From Helochares maculicollis (lineage: Eukaryota > Arthropoda > Insecta > Coleoptera > Hydrophilidae), in contig JAWQRO010000462.1 in the NCBI GenBank assembly GCA_033557835.1, positions 1-38,556 of the forward strand: DNA of 38,556 nt, written 5' to 3'. A program made the translations under genes and the position numbers. A model generated the notes under the pieces. The model was given only the letters and a program-made list of their open reading frames with translations. It was not told the origin of the DNA and searched no databases. Below, in pieces: positions 1-11,139 of this stretch. Position 1 is the stretch's first letter. Every line of letters starts with the position of its first letter.

Positions 1-686
1 AGTTTGGAATAATAGTAGTTCTAAAAAAATCTTGATTGACTTCACTAAATATAATATTTTGTACAGCTATAAAAATGCTAAAATAACTTAAAGTTTATAT
101 TGTAGAATCCCGTTCCATTGTAGTTCACGTTAAAATATCCTGCTATTTAAGCTAGGCTCTTTCAAATTAATTAACGAACAAAAATGTATTCAGAAGAAGT
201 CTTTTTAAAAAGATTATCTCTGTTTTTTGACAGACAGACGACTTCTTCCTGGCATATTTTTCTTGCATAACTGCAAATTTGTCGAAGGCAATTAATTATT
301 CACTTGAGAATACGTGAACCCGACTCAAACTTTGTTCAGCAGTTAAGAGCTTCTAACATTCAGAAACAATCTTCTATTAATGTTATCAATTTACGCCATT
401 TACACTCAAATAAGCTTTACTAATTAAAGAGTTAGTGTCTGAAAAACAAGAAAGAATATTGTGATTCAACAAAGTTGTTAAAATTATTATTTTAACGTCA
501 TTTGAAAAATCAATATTGTCGTTGAGTTGGTGTAGCTATACTCTCCTTTCATTCAACAAAGAAGCAAAGTTATTAGTTGGAATGTATATATTTTGATGCT
601 GCGTGATGCTAACAATTGTGCGTTAATTTCTAGTCCCACTTCTACTAGGTAACTCCCGCAAGTGGAATCTTTTCTGATATATATAT
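1..686. other. AT-rich DNA, no gene seen
   Basis: No open frame of useful length and no recognisable transposon motif on either strand. It ends in a short TA dinucleotide run (about 678-687) that abuts the first mariner and probably replaced the outer part of that element's terminal repeat. Confidence 0.5.
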
Positions 687-1900
687 AAGTAATTGCGGAT
701 TTTTTTTAGAAAATCAAAGACCATTTTTTCATGGAACTAAATAACTTTATTCTGTAATGTATTGCACATTTTGATCAATGACCTTTTGCCATCTTCCAGG
801 CAGTATCATAATCCCACGTTCATAAAACTTCTGGTTTTTTTAAGCAAAACACCGAATCAGGTACGATTTTACACCAACATCATTATTGAATTTTTTACCA
901 TTCAAGAAGTTTTGTAAAGATCGAAACAAAAAATAATCAGATGGAGCAAGGTCAGGGCTATATGGTGGATGTGGCAAAACATCCCAACCAAGCTCCAATA
1001 ATTTTTGCCGAGTGACCAAAATGTGTTGATGGAATACAACAATTTTTCGATTTGTCATTTCAGGCCGCTTTTCTTCAACTGTATTGTTTAATTTCGTTAG
1101 TTGTTCAATGTAGACATCAGAATTGATCGTGAGGTTGGTGGTAAGAGTTCAAAATAGACAATTCCTTTGTAATCCCACCAAATGGATAACAAAACCTTCT
1201 TTTGATGAATATCAGCTTTTGATGTTGTTTGAGTTGGTTCACCTGACCTGCTCCACGATCTTTTCCACTTGATATTGTTGTAAACAACCCATTTTTCATC
1301 GCCAGTTATCAGTCGTTTTAAAAATGGATCATTTTCATTACGTTTGTTTAGCAAATCGCAGCTGTTAATGCGTTGCGTTAAATGCGTTTCTTTCAGTTCG
1401 TGAGGAACCCATGTATCGAGTTTTTGAACATAGCCAAGTTGTTTTAAGTGATTTTCAATGCATATATGTGATATATGAAGCTTCTCTGCAATCTCACGTG
1501 TTGTACTGTAACGATCCGTATGGATTATTGCTTTGATTTCATCTTTGAGTGAAAAATTACCAGAACGAAATTTGGCAAACCAATATTGGCACTGCCGTTC
1601 TTTTAAGGCTTCGTCACCATAAACAGCACATATCTTTTTATAAGGTTGCGATGCGTTGTGTTTTCCCTTGCGGAAATAAACAAGTAAAATATGACGAAAA
1701 TGTTCCATTTGATTTTACATTTTTCAACGAAGGCCAAACGAAAACTACGCAACCAATCAAAACACTTTTTTTACTGATTGACAGCTAAATTGCCAACTAT
1801 CAAATAACAAAATGTGTTTTACATTTTTACTACGTCTGCAAACCTGAAGTAAACTGAAGTCATCTAAGAGTGAAACCCGCAATTACTTAGTTGCCAACCC
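687..1900 (-). mobile_element. mariner element copy 1 (Hsmar1/cecropia-like ends)
   Basis: Both ends carry the inverted sequence AAGTAATTGCGG (687-698 and, reversed, 1877-1888), joined to degenerate transposase coding sequence on the minus strand. The right terminal repeat extends outward to a GGGTTGGCAACT stretch ending at 1900 beside a TA (1901-1902). That is the layout of mariner ends of the type starting TTAGGTTGG...GTAATTGCGG, known from Hsmar1-related elements. On the left the outer dozen bases are missing and a TA repeat stands in their place, so the left boundary and target duplication cannot be fixed. At about 1.2 kb the copy is slightly shorter than a full mariner, consistent with the small deletions in its gene. 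The subfamily call rests on end sequence and on remembered protein similarity only. Confidence 0.85.
747..1708 (-). pseudogene. mariner transposase pseudogene (copy 1)
   Basis: The relic of a DD34D transposase that would cut and rejoin DNA at the element's ends. It starts at an ATG at 1708 (MEHFRHILLVYF) with the N-terminal helix-turn-helix region, followed by EIAEKLHISH, the WVPHEL motif and the first catalytic Asp in ITGDEKW. Four lesions are visible. An in-frame loss of roughly 15 residues near 1540 removes the RSGRP-type linker between the two DNA-binding helices. A one-base frameshift near 1130-1140 follows KGIVYFELLPP. A loss of about five residues near 1035 removes the HDNARP block with the second catalytic Asp (the frame reads FHQHILVTRQ). 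A TAA stop lies at about 840-842. The third Asp survives in SPDLAPSD, and the C terminus can be followed past the stop to 747. It cannot make an active enzyme. Confidence 0.85.
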
Positions 1901-1902
1901 TA

Positions 1903-2086
1903 TAAATAATAGAAACATACCAAACTGATATTTAGATAAATCGATAATCAAGTGAAAACACCCATATAAAGCCTGAACTATTGATAGTATACAACAAAAG
2001 CGCAAATAAGTGGTAATTAAGTCAGAAGACATCAGAAGAGAAAAAAAAAATAGGGAAAAATTCAAAATATAGAATTTGGAGAAATA
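1903..2086. other. spacer between mariner copies 1 and 2
   Basis: Short AT-rich spacer with an A-rich run at about 2041-2059. It ends in the TA (2085-2086) that serves as the left target duplication of the next mariner. No gene seen. Confidence 0.5.
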
Positions 2087-2807
2087 CGAAGGTTGTTCGA
2101 TAAGTACTTAGCCTACAAAAGAAAAACGCAAATTTTGGAAAAGTGGTGATTTATGTCTCAACGTAGTCTCCTGTTAGCTGGATACACTTGTCCCAGCGAT
2201 GCTCCAGCTTCTTTAACCCATGTGAGGTCTCGAGGTCTACAAAGTAGGCCTCCGTGGCGGTTATGATCTCTTCCTTCCACTCAAAGTTCTGCCCGGTGAG
2301 TGACTTTTTCAAGTTTGGAAACAAAAAAAAAACATCGCAAGGAGCCAAATCTGGAGAATGCGGTGGATGGGGCAGCAGTTCGTAGTGCAATTTGGCTTAT
2401 TTGGCCGTGACGACGACGGAAGTGTGAGCCGGTGCGTTGTCATGGTAGAAGAGCGCTTTTTTACGCCAAATGGGGCCGTTTTTACTGCAGTTGGGCGTCG
2501 ATTCGGCCCAATAATAGTAGAGCCCTGTGACGGCCACGAAACGATGTTTGCTCATGCCAAAAATTTCATGAAGGATTTGATCCTTGCGGCCTTTTGCGAT
2601 GCCTATTGTCTTAGCTATCTCACGCACCTTCAATCGACGGTCTGGCAATACGAGACCGTGAATTTTTGACACGTTATACTCCGTGGTATGATACATCTGA
2701 AATTTGGACAATAGCCATCTACGAGAATGTGCTATACAATAGTAAATATCCCTTGCAATACTGGCACCATCAGGCGGTGAGGCTAAGTACATATTGGGCC
2801 TCCCTTG
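2087..2807 (-). mobile_element. mariner element copy 2, internally deleted
   Basis: Bounded by TA at 2085-2086 and 2808-2809. The two ends form a 27 bp imperfect inverted repeat; the inner half, a shared TACTTAGCC, matches perfectly, while eight outer positions differ. Between the ends lies a shortened transposase on the minus strand. At 721 bp it is a little over half the usual mariner length. Its right-hand TA is also the left TA of mariner copy 3, so copy 3 inserted at this element's edge. The diverged ends suggest this is the older of the two. Confidence 0.8.
2151..2792 (-). pseudogene. mariner transposase pseudogene (copy 2)
   Basis: A minus-strand relic of a DD34D mariner transposase. 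The readable order is part of the second helix-turn-helix (DRRLKVREIAKTIGIAKGR, then ILHEIFGMSKH), an abrupt jump to the HDNAPAHTS block with the second catalytic Asp, and SPDLAPCD with the third. The N-terminal helix region and the segment carrying the first Asp (normally near a G-D-E motif) are deleted, so the frame crosses two deletion junctions without shifting. A TAA at 2397-2399 interrupts the frame just after VVVTAK, and the same frame continues downstream (HYELLPHPPHSPDL) to a stop at 2151. The protein would lack one catalytic residue and most DNA-binding sequence. The open frame to the right of about 2700 (start of the 131-residue frame) includes terminal-repeat sequence and is not original coding. 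Confidence 0.8.
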
Positions 2808-2809
2808 TA

Positions 2810-4128
2810 CGAGGTGTGTTCAATAAGTATCGCGAATTTTGAATTTTCGCGGGTTACGTATATTCGAATTTCGATTTTTTGTGGCATTATGTTGGTACTC
2901 ATGTCTCTCACTTTTACCGACAAGTTTGGCCATTTTGAATGTTCAGTTAATTGTTGACAGTTGCTTTGCTCGCACGTGTTTTGGCTCGTCTTCGATTTTT
3001 ACCAACTCAAAAAAATAGTTCAAAGGACCTGTATCAAATTTTGTGTGAAAAACGAAATTAAGTGCGCGGATGCATTCCGAATATTGACTGTGGCATACGG
3101 AGAAGCTACCTTGGACCGAAGCAACGTTTATTGGTGGTACAAAATGTCCTCAGAAGGCCGAGAAGATGTGAATGACGAAGATCGTGCCGGACGCCCGAGT
3201 ACTTCAACAACAGACGAAAAAATTGAATTGAAGAAAATAGTATTGGCCAATCGTCGAATCAGCGTTAGAGAAGTTGCTGAGAACCTAGACATATCGATTC
3301 GCTCGTGCCATTCAATTTTTATCAATCATTTGGGCATGAGACGGGTTGCCTCGAAATTCCTACCAAAATTGCTCAATTTCGACCAAAAAACAGCTTCGCA
3401 TGAAAATTGCTAATGAGCTGTTGGACACTGTCCGCGACGACCCAAATTTGCTCCAGAGGGTCATAACTGGTGAGGAATCGTGGGTTTACGGTTATGGCGT
3501 GAAAACCAAACCTCAATCATCTCAATGGAAGCTGCCGCACGAACTAAGACCGAAAAAAGCGCGCCAAGTTCAGTCGACTGTGAAAGTTTTGCTTACCGTT
3601 TTCTTCGATTGCAGAGGCACGGTGCATCGTGAGCTCTTGCCACAAGGTAGAACGGTCAATAAGGAATATTACCTGCAAGTTATGCGCAATTTGCGTGAAG
3701 CAATTCGCCAGAAACGCCCGGATTTGTGGAAGAACAAAAATTGGCTTTTGCACCACGATAACGCCCCTGCTCACACATCGTTGCTTGTGCCCGACTTTTT
3801 GGCTAAAAACAACACACTAATTATGCCGCAACCACCATATCCCCCAGATCTGGCCCCCTGTGACTTTTTCCTGCTCCCGAAACTAAAGAGGCTCATGAAA
3901 GGCCGACGCTACGCTAATATTGACGAGATATAGATGGCATAGAAGGAAGAGCTGAACAAGATAAAGGAAAATGATTTTTTTAAGTGCTTTGAAGATTGGA
4001 AAAAACGTTGGCACAACTGCATAATTTCTTATGGGAATTACTTTGAAGGGGACAAAATAGATATTCATGAATAAATAAATAATTTATAAAAAAACACAAA
4101 TGTCGCGATACTTTTTGAACACACCTCG
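2810..4128 (+). mobile_element. mariner element copy 3, nearly full length
   Basis: A 1,319 bp element with TA on each side (2808-2809 and 4129-4130). Its terminal inverted repeats start CGAGGTGTGTTCAA and end at TATCGCGA. Over the first 26 bases the two ends differ at one position (T on the left, A on the right). Size, TA duplication and encoded protein all fit a mariner of the type widespread in insects. The length is normal, so this copy has only point lesions and a single-base insertion. It sits directly against copy 2 with no spacer. Confidence 0.93.
3015..4074 (+). pseudogene. mariner transposase pseudogene (copy 3)
   Basis: A nearly complete plus-strand mariner transposase of about 350 codons. 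The N-terminal helix-turn-helix region (CIKFCVKNEIKCADAFR to VYWWYKM), the AGRPST linker, a second helix region (RRISVREVAENLDISIRSC), the catalytic core and the C-terminal WKKRWHNCI segment are all present in order. The expected start codon appears to have become ATA (3015-3017), since the homologous first Met lies just before QRTCIKF. One extra A in a run of six near 3386 shifts the frame, so the halves read as 2961-3413 and 3346-3933. The first catalytic Asp is Glu (ITGEESW); the second (HHDNAPAH) and third (PPDLAPCD) remain. Two TAG codons lie shortly after ANIDEI, at 3931-3933 and 3940-3942. The original stop is TAA at 4072-4074. It is inactive but the least decayed transposase in the window. 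Confidence 0.9.
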
Positions 4129-4130
4129 TA

Positions 4131-5211
4131 TACTGTTTCCTTTTATCTTCTAATCCTATTTTTATATATATTAGCCTTCATTTTTGCTTTAATCATTTTT
4201 GAAAGTTGCCTTTTATTTTTGTAGGTTTAAAGAGGTTTTCGATATGAAGGTTAGAATAATTTGCTGAGGTACTTCGGGTAATATTAGTAACAAAGTGATA
4301 AATTATTCAACTGGCTTGACAAAAAAACTGACTGTGGATTCGCTCATTTACAAAATGAATTTGGTATCCTAGGATCACTTGTATTTTCTTGATAAAAACA
4401 TTCTTTAACACTTTAGATGTTACCAGACTAATAGCGTTATTATAACTGCATCTGCTTAAAAATCATGTACATGATCCTCCAATTTTGATTATGGTATTAT
4501 ATTTTTGAGTAATAATCTTTGTTTATACTTTAGATAGCTCACATCATACTTTATCAGTAATTAGATCATATTTAGGTGTATTGTTAATAATTAATTTTCA
4601 TATTATTACGTTCGGTTGATCGTCAAGAGAGTCATTTGGTAAGAAAAACTATTTATTTGGTCGTTATTTTCAAGCTTTATTTTTTCCTAAAATAGTTTAG
4701 GCACGTATTCTTGGTGTTCAAAAATCGTAGTTGTTAGAATACCTAACAGAAATTGAATTCTTGTGAAAAATTAACAAAGAATAGAGATTGCATGAAAATG
4801 TTCAAAAACCATTTGCCATAAACAGTCATTAACAAATACCACCATTTATTTTGTGGTTATTCTAACAATTGAAGATGATCTCAGCGCTGAGATTTTTTTA
4901 AATATCGCGCAGATTCACGAAGTACTCTACATTTCACGCACAAACAATTCCAGCTCTAGCACTTATAGGTAAGTTTAAAATACTGGGAACAGGTTCACTT
5001 CAGTAATTTGTAGCTGACATTTAGTATGCATTTTTCTTTGTATCAAAATAAATTAAGCAAAATTTTTTATGGAACAAGTGTATTTGCAAGATCATCAAAC
5101 GAAGGCTATTTTCTTTTTGTAAAATTTTCAAACCGCTCAATTGGTTATCATCGATTAGTTTTAAAAACAAATAACCATGTTTGATAATAGCTCTTTCGCA
5201 CATTTTCTTAG
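4131..5211. other. AT-rich DNA, no gene seen
   Basis: About 1.1 kb of AT-rich sequence. A 77-residue minus-strand frame at 5021-5254 runs into the adjacent repeat element, shows no motif, and I do not regard it as a gene. Confidence 0.45.
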
Positions 5212-6547
5212 ATACAGGGTGTTGCAGATTTAATTTCCAATACTTAACACACATATTAAGAACGCCAATATGACCAGGACCTGGTACTTCCTAAGTATAA
5301 ATAAAAGTGTTGAATATTTGGGATTCCTGACATATAATTGAAAAAATTTGCCGATATACCATGCTAGCTTAAAGAATATTATGCAGACACAACGGCACCG
5401 TTATTGCTATAACAATAACGGCATCAAAATCAAACACGTCACTAGATCCTTCAAAATCTCGAAATTAAATTTTTTCATTAGCGCAAAACCGTCCTTACCA
5501 AAGAGAAACAGAAAAAGAACATAAACAACCATTGGAGTTAAATTTTATAGCTCCGCATTTTTTGTAATCATTTAAAACAGAACGTGACCTCGAAAATAGA
5601 TCGCTTTGTATTACTATCTTCCGCCGCATATCGCATCATATATCGCAAACTAACGTCACCTTTATCTCTATAAAAATAGCCGCATTACAATCAAATCAAA
5701 GCGTTAGATCCGTCATAATCACGAGATAAAATTATTTCGCGAACACAAAACGTTTCTAAATAACATAAAGACAGAAAAAAGGACATAAACAACCATTTAA
5801 TTAAAATGTTATTCGAGCGCGTTGTTTTTTGAACTGGAGATCGAACGGGACCTCGAAAGAATATCGCTTTATATTTCCACCGCAAGAAGGGTGGTTAAAA
5901 TTTGATGGCTTCTTAAATACGATGTACTACAGTCAATTTCTATCACAATTCAGATTCATGTTATTTCGACGACAGAAAAGCATGCACCGCTTCTCTTGTC
6001 TCTGTGGTTGTAAATTTATTGCGCTTTACGTTTTTTGATGAGCATCGCTTTCATTTTTATCACCTTGTTTACAATAAAATGATGATTTGCATATTAGTAA
6101 ATATGTATTTCTTTGAATAAAGCATAAAGAAAAGTTTAGCTAACTTACGTAATAGTAAATAATGTATTAGAAACAAATTGAAATAAGCGCAATCGGACCA
6201 AACATGTGGCGCTTGTTTTTCCTCTTCGGTTGAAATTTATTGGTCTGTTAACTTTTTTCGCTCGTCTATTTCTTTTCCACGAGGGATTTTTTATTATTAT
6301 TTCGTCATTTTCGAGTCCATATACCTTAAGCGTAAACAAAAAGGTGATCTTTTGAAATACCGATCAAATTCGTCGGTGGTCGACCGACGACGTCATAGGG
6401 AATTCCAACAGTGGTTCTCAACATTTATATGTAATATCTCGATTGCTAATTATGCCCCAAAATGTAAACAAAAACTTATCGCTTAGTATTTCTTATATCT
6501 ACCACCCCTTTAAGTTTTGTAACTTAAACACTTCAAACAGGCTGTAT
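5212..6547 (+). mobile_element. repeat family A, copy 1 (non-coding DNA-transposon-like)
   Basis: Recognised because it matches, in inverted orientation, 22990-24085 along almost its whole length. The ends are TACAGGGTGTT at the left and, reversed, TACAGCCTGTTT at the right, giving short imperfect inverted repeats of about 12 bases. The right side is followed by TA, but the left flank is GA, so a TA target duplication is not intact here. No long reading frame is shared between copies; shadow frames such as 5829-6038 are not conserved as protein. Copy 1 is longer than copy 2 because of an internal tandem duplication (about 5407-5885). A perfect 9 bp hairpin, CCGTTATTG with its complement around CTATAA, lies at about 5398-5421. 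It is probably a non-autonomous DNA transposon; I cannot name the superfamily. Confidence 0.7.
5407..5885 (+). repeat. internal tandem duplication in family A copy 1
   Basis: Two diverged units offset by 261 bp: 5407-5667 and 5668 to about 5885. Both run from CTATAA(C/A)AATA through an ATCAAA-rich stretch, an ACTAGATCC/GTTAGATCC block, an ACATAAACAACCATT stretch and a GACCTCGAAA block. Copy 2 of the family contains a single unit, so the duplication happened in copy 1 or its direct source. Confidence 0.6.
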
Positions 6548-9064
6548 ATTGATGCATACCAGTAAATAATCACAAAATTATAAAGGGAAAAGGAAGGTAA
6601 TGTAATTGCTTTCAATTTAAAATAATACCAACGTTCGTTCTATATTCTAGACTATTATATTACTAAGTGAAGGGCTCAGATGCTGCATATTGAATGCATA
6701 TATTTTTGTGCTTAAACCAATTTATTACCCATATTATAAATCAACTAATGGGGACGCTTAAAATTATAAGCAATTGTCATAATTCATACAGAATAATTAA
6801 TGGATACTACCTAATATAGTACCGATACCGATGAGCCAGTTATGCATTTACTTTAAAAGGAAGGTGTCTCTCTTACAACATAAGTTGCGCAATGAGTTTA
6901 TGGCTCTTTGCAATTATTTTTCGAAAACGTCCTGCAAGATAATTCCCATCACAAACACGGAGACAAATGAGAGCGTAGATCAAAATGGTGCGGCAAAAGG
7001 GTAGATAACAGTGTTATTAGAAAATCGTAGATACAGACTAGCTGGATGTATAAATAGTAGTAATAAATAATTAGTACGAATTAGTAAAAGCAAGGAAAAA
7101 TAAGAGCGTATATAGTGCGTTTCACTCCTGCCCTAGCTACTGGAATGCAAATTATCATATTTTCAATATACATGCAGTTCATCTAAGGTGAACATTTAAA
7201 TAGTAAATTAAAGTTTAGAGAGGAAAATATCTTTGCTAGTTTCCATAAAGAAAGCGGAACTTTTGCCAAGCAGATTAAATTTAAATTTAAATAATACGAT
7301 GCGGCATTTCCTGATGCTTATTCGATATAATATGTATTTTGATAGTTAATAGCCTGATAGTGAAGTTCTTCAACGATTTTGAAAATTTTCCCGTCTCTTT
7401 TAATTACGTAATGTATCTTATAACAATCATATGTCGCATATGATTAGTACTAGACCAAACCTAATCGCTGGCTAAATGGTAACGTTAAAAAATATCTGCT
7501 TTCAATTGTGTCGACATTCAAAAAAATGTACTGGATATACCATGCCCAACTTTATTTAAATTCGTAGACAAATTTACTCTCAAGTTCAAGGTCGTTAAGG
7601 ATATTTTAATTTTATAGGTGCTATATTGGCTGTTGTTTCAAATTACAATTTCAAATATATTTTTGCCCCGAGCTAAAAATGCTTTCACTTTATAAATCAA
7701 GTTTTTTATCGAGTCGTTTCGATTTGAGATCTTCAGGAGATTCGATATAAGCCTTTCGAATCACATGTCAGTCGGCTATTTTTTTGCAATTGCAACTACA
7801 AAGTTTGGCTTAAGATAAAAAATCATATTATGCGTCTAAAAACGAAAGTTCATGGGTTATATCACATTTACGTGAGCTGTTGATTGATATTAATTAATTG
7901 TGTTTTGAATGAAACTGACTATGCAAAATAATTAAGTTTTAATTATGAAATTTTATGCAATTCAACGAGTGAGCCTCTGCCATGTATCTCTCGACATGAT
8001 TAATGCATAGTGAGTAAATCTTAATTAATTATTATTAAGCCTATATGGATTGAATGTACAGTCTGTAAACGATATAACGGACATTGTTTTTGTAGGTTGG
8101 CCTGTTGGTGACCATCTAATATTGAATTTAGTCTCTTTTGAGCCATGAAAAATTTTTGTAATTTCGCCCGCTTCGTCAGTTATTATTTCGCCATATTTGG
8201 AGATAAAATCCTTGAAAATTAACTTGATGACCTTTGCGAAACGTGTTGCATTTGCAGCTGAAAATGAAGACTCTAAAACGAATTTAATTAACACAACGAC
8301 GCTTTTGAATTTTTAGCCGAATACGCGTCATCCCAATGTTTACATGCAAATTAAATGTAATTAAAATGTTAATTATTAAAAAGTATCCGCGTTAATTTCG
8401 TAAAGCATATTTGACTGTACCGACATTAGTACAGTAGTGTAGGTACGTACTCAGCTAGTTAGTATGCGTATGCAATAAACACGCGCTGAGTTTTTATGAG
8501 TGGTCAGTAGAGAGAGTGTAAGTGGCATCCTCGCATCTACTATATGTGACCGCATCCATGATGTAATCTGAAATATAAATGCCTCCAGGCGATAGACGGT
8601 GGCCTTTCTAATACCTCTAGCAATGAAAATTGTAAGAGGTACAGTATGTGCGCATTATGTGTACTTGTAACCTAGTTTTGAAATATATCGAATTAAAATA
8701 TTTCATAAAAAATATAATAAAACAACCTTCTTCATTAAGAGGCCGTAATGCTGGAATGAAGACCATGCTTTTAATTGCCGCTATTAATTTTGGCATAATA
8801 TTTTACGAACAAAAAATGTTGATTAATAATAATCGTAGCTTATAATAATCTATTTTCTCAGTATTTTTTATACGTGATATGTAATATAATATCTCAGATA
8901 AATTCCTGGGCTAAACACGTAAGGCCGAATTAAGTTTGAATAAAAGCGAAATCATTAATATTTATGTACGTTCACATTAACTCGACTTAAAGTCTTTATG
9001 CTTGCTTAACTGACGTATCAACAACTTGATATGTATGATTTACAGGCAAGTAAATGACAAGTGA
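6548..9064. other. AT-rich DNA, no confident gene
   Basis: About 2.5 kb with no transposon motif I can identify. The only frame with some protein-like character is on the minus strand at 8025-8294, described separately. A slightly GC-richer patch lies near 8500-8660. No RNA gene or tandem array was seen. Confidence 0.4.
8025..8294 (-). other. unrecognised open frame, possible exon
   Basis: An 89-codon minus-strand frame whose composition is less biased than its surroundings; it contains stretches such as FKDFISKYGEIITDEAGE and GSKETKFNIRWSPTGQPTK. A plausible 3' splice site (TTCATTTTCAG) lies inside it, with exon sequence starting at about 8257, and the frame then stays open to TAA near 8025. 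I do not recognise the sequence. There is no paired donor, promoter or neighbouring exon to support it, so it may be chance or a fragment of an unidentified transposon. Confidence 0.15.
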
Positions 9065-9232
9065 CTTAATTGGCGCAGTTACCGTAAATGTACAGACAGC
9101 GAGTTGGGAAGTGGTAAATCTACAAGACGCAGCTCGACGGTTCATGAAATTATAATGATGGGGGACTCTGGTTATAAAGAAGATTCGAGATATGAAATCC
9201 TGCACTTAGGTGCATTCTCTCAAGCACAATAG
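9065..9232 (+). other. GC-raised patch with open frame, possible exon
   Basis: GC is near 44 percent by hand count, against roughly 30 percent around it. On the plus strand one frame is open from just after TGA (9062-9064) to TAG (9230-9232), 55 codons without an ATG near its start, and it reads like protein (TDSELGSGKSTRRSS, then MMGDSGYKEDSRYEILHLG). An AG that could act as an acceptor (TGTACAG) lies near its left end. The minus strand also has a 69-codon frame (8996-9205), so the open frame may only reflect composition. No family recognised. Confidence 0.2.
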
Positions 9233-11139
9233 CGCAATTGCCGATTATCCAATGTTTAGAGCGCTATTCTTACTAAATGCGATTTTGCAGAAAGAAAATT
9301 GCGAGCTGTAATTGCAGGTAAATTCCCATTTACAAAACTGCATTTACATTTTTCAAAAATGTATTCGGAATTAGCATTTTATGCAACTTCAATTGAAACG
9401 ATTCATATACTTTATAAATAATACTTACGCTTCAAAGATTTTCTCTAATAGCTAAATACCATCGAAGTTGTAGACTTACCTAAAACAAAAAGAAATAATT
9501 AAATTAATGAATGGTGAACTAGAGATTTACAGCTACAGGAAAAAGGCATTTGCAACTAAAGCACATATAATGCATTTAAAAGTTGTTTTGTTCACTTCTA
9601 CCTTAACTAACATTTTCTCGTAAAGGTTCTAAGCGAAAATAAATTAGCCAGCGTAAACTTTACATTTCGGTTTTTACACGAAAATGTTTATTCTAACCCG
9701 GGAGTCTAATTTCAGAACTGCTTATCAGATCTATATAATTGCACACAATCTATCAATGTAATTGCATGGTATATACAACGCCTGGCCATCATTTTCCGAC
9801 GCTTTTAATAATGCCGGAAACGATTTATTTTGTGAGCAAATATTTACATATTTGAGGATCATTAAGTCTATACGGTTGTTAGAGTGAGTGTCTTTCAACA
9901 CGTATGTGTAAATTACTTTATATAAATTAAAATCAGCTATCTCCTTATTAGTAATGTATTTATTTTGCCTGAAAATGAGTAATTGTATATATACAAACAG
10001 TTTTATGGCATTTTGCAGTATTATTAAGCTGTCAATATAAGTGTCTAATTTAATTTTTCTTCAAAACCTCTAAATCATTTCTGTCTGCAGTCGTAACTAA
10101 CGATTAGTCACATTAATTCAAATTTTAAATATGATCCTAATAATTTTCGAACTGTCTTATTTCCATTTCGGGTAAACAAGATGAAAATCAGTCTCCGAAA
10201 ACTAATTAAAATAAAGTGTCTAAAATACTTTTAAACACAGCATATCGAAAATCAAGACGTAAATATTACTATGAAAGTGGTACAACCAACAAAAGATGCC
10301 TATTAGTTTGTAATATACTACTGTATTCTGCAGTTTTAAATATTTATTTTTTACGGATAAGCGACGTCTACTTTACCATTGTTGTCAACTGTTACATAAT
10401 TATAATTAATCAGTGGCAAAGCAATAATAATAATAATATTGTGTTAGCGTTCCAGTACCACATTCTGCATAAAAGTGGAAAATTAATTTTGTGACGTCAA
10501 AACCAAAATTCAAAATATTTAAATTTTATTAACGATTCTATCTGGGTATGCATTACAAAAAGAAAACAATAATTTACATATTCTTTCTGCAATATATATT
10601 CGTTACTAGGTTCTAGGGCTGTTTCTTCGTTATTAATGGCCATTAGAAAAAGTTCACCAGCCCATATGATACAGATTCTAAAGTTTCTGCAGCAGGAAAG
10701 TCTACGCCAACCTTTTCTGCAGTAAACTGCTGTTTTCATGCTATTCTATTGTGTCCAAAATATTCAGGCTTTTTGGTTTGGCTATTTCCACTATTTTTTT
10801 CGTTTCAAATCTTTGATATTAACCACATGATATCCTCACGAAATTTCCCAGTGCGAGTCCGTAATTTCAGAGCTCAAAGTCTTCCAGCTGCCTTTGGCCG
10901 CTCTTGTTGAGTTCATTTTATATTTATCCTGTCATTTAAAATATATAATACAGATTTTATAAATGTAAACTATGCATTGAATATTTTCTTTTCACATAAA
11001 ACAGTCACCTTTAAAACCTATTGTAAGCAGTTCACCGACTAACAAAATATCAAAATATCAAAATACCTTTCAGATACCAAGCAGTTGTATAACAAGGAAT
11101 GCTCCACAAAAATCTTTTTCGGTCTAGTAAAGCAATTAT
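9233..11139. other. AT-rich DNA, no gene seen
   Basis: About 1.9 kb. Frames at 10216-10494 (plus) and 10497-10739 (minus) lack any motif and have AT-driven composition. A short AAT repeat occurs near 10425-10440, and three tandem copies of CAAAATAT near 11043-11066. Nothing else found. Confidence 0.4.

Noticed and set aside
2041..2059. A-rich run near 2041 as a possible LINE poly(A) tail
   Set aside because: No LINE sequence precedes it and there is no target duplication; a simple A-rich run is the more likely reading.
2358..2669. 103-codon plus-strand frame with low AT content
   Set aside because: Antisense of the mariner copy 2 transposase, which has the HDNAPAH and SPDLAPCD motifs on the minus strand.
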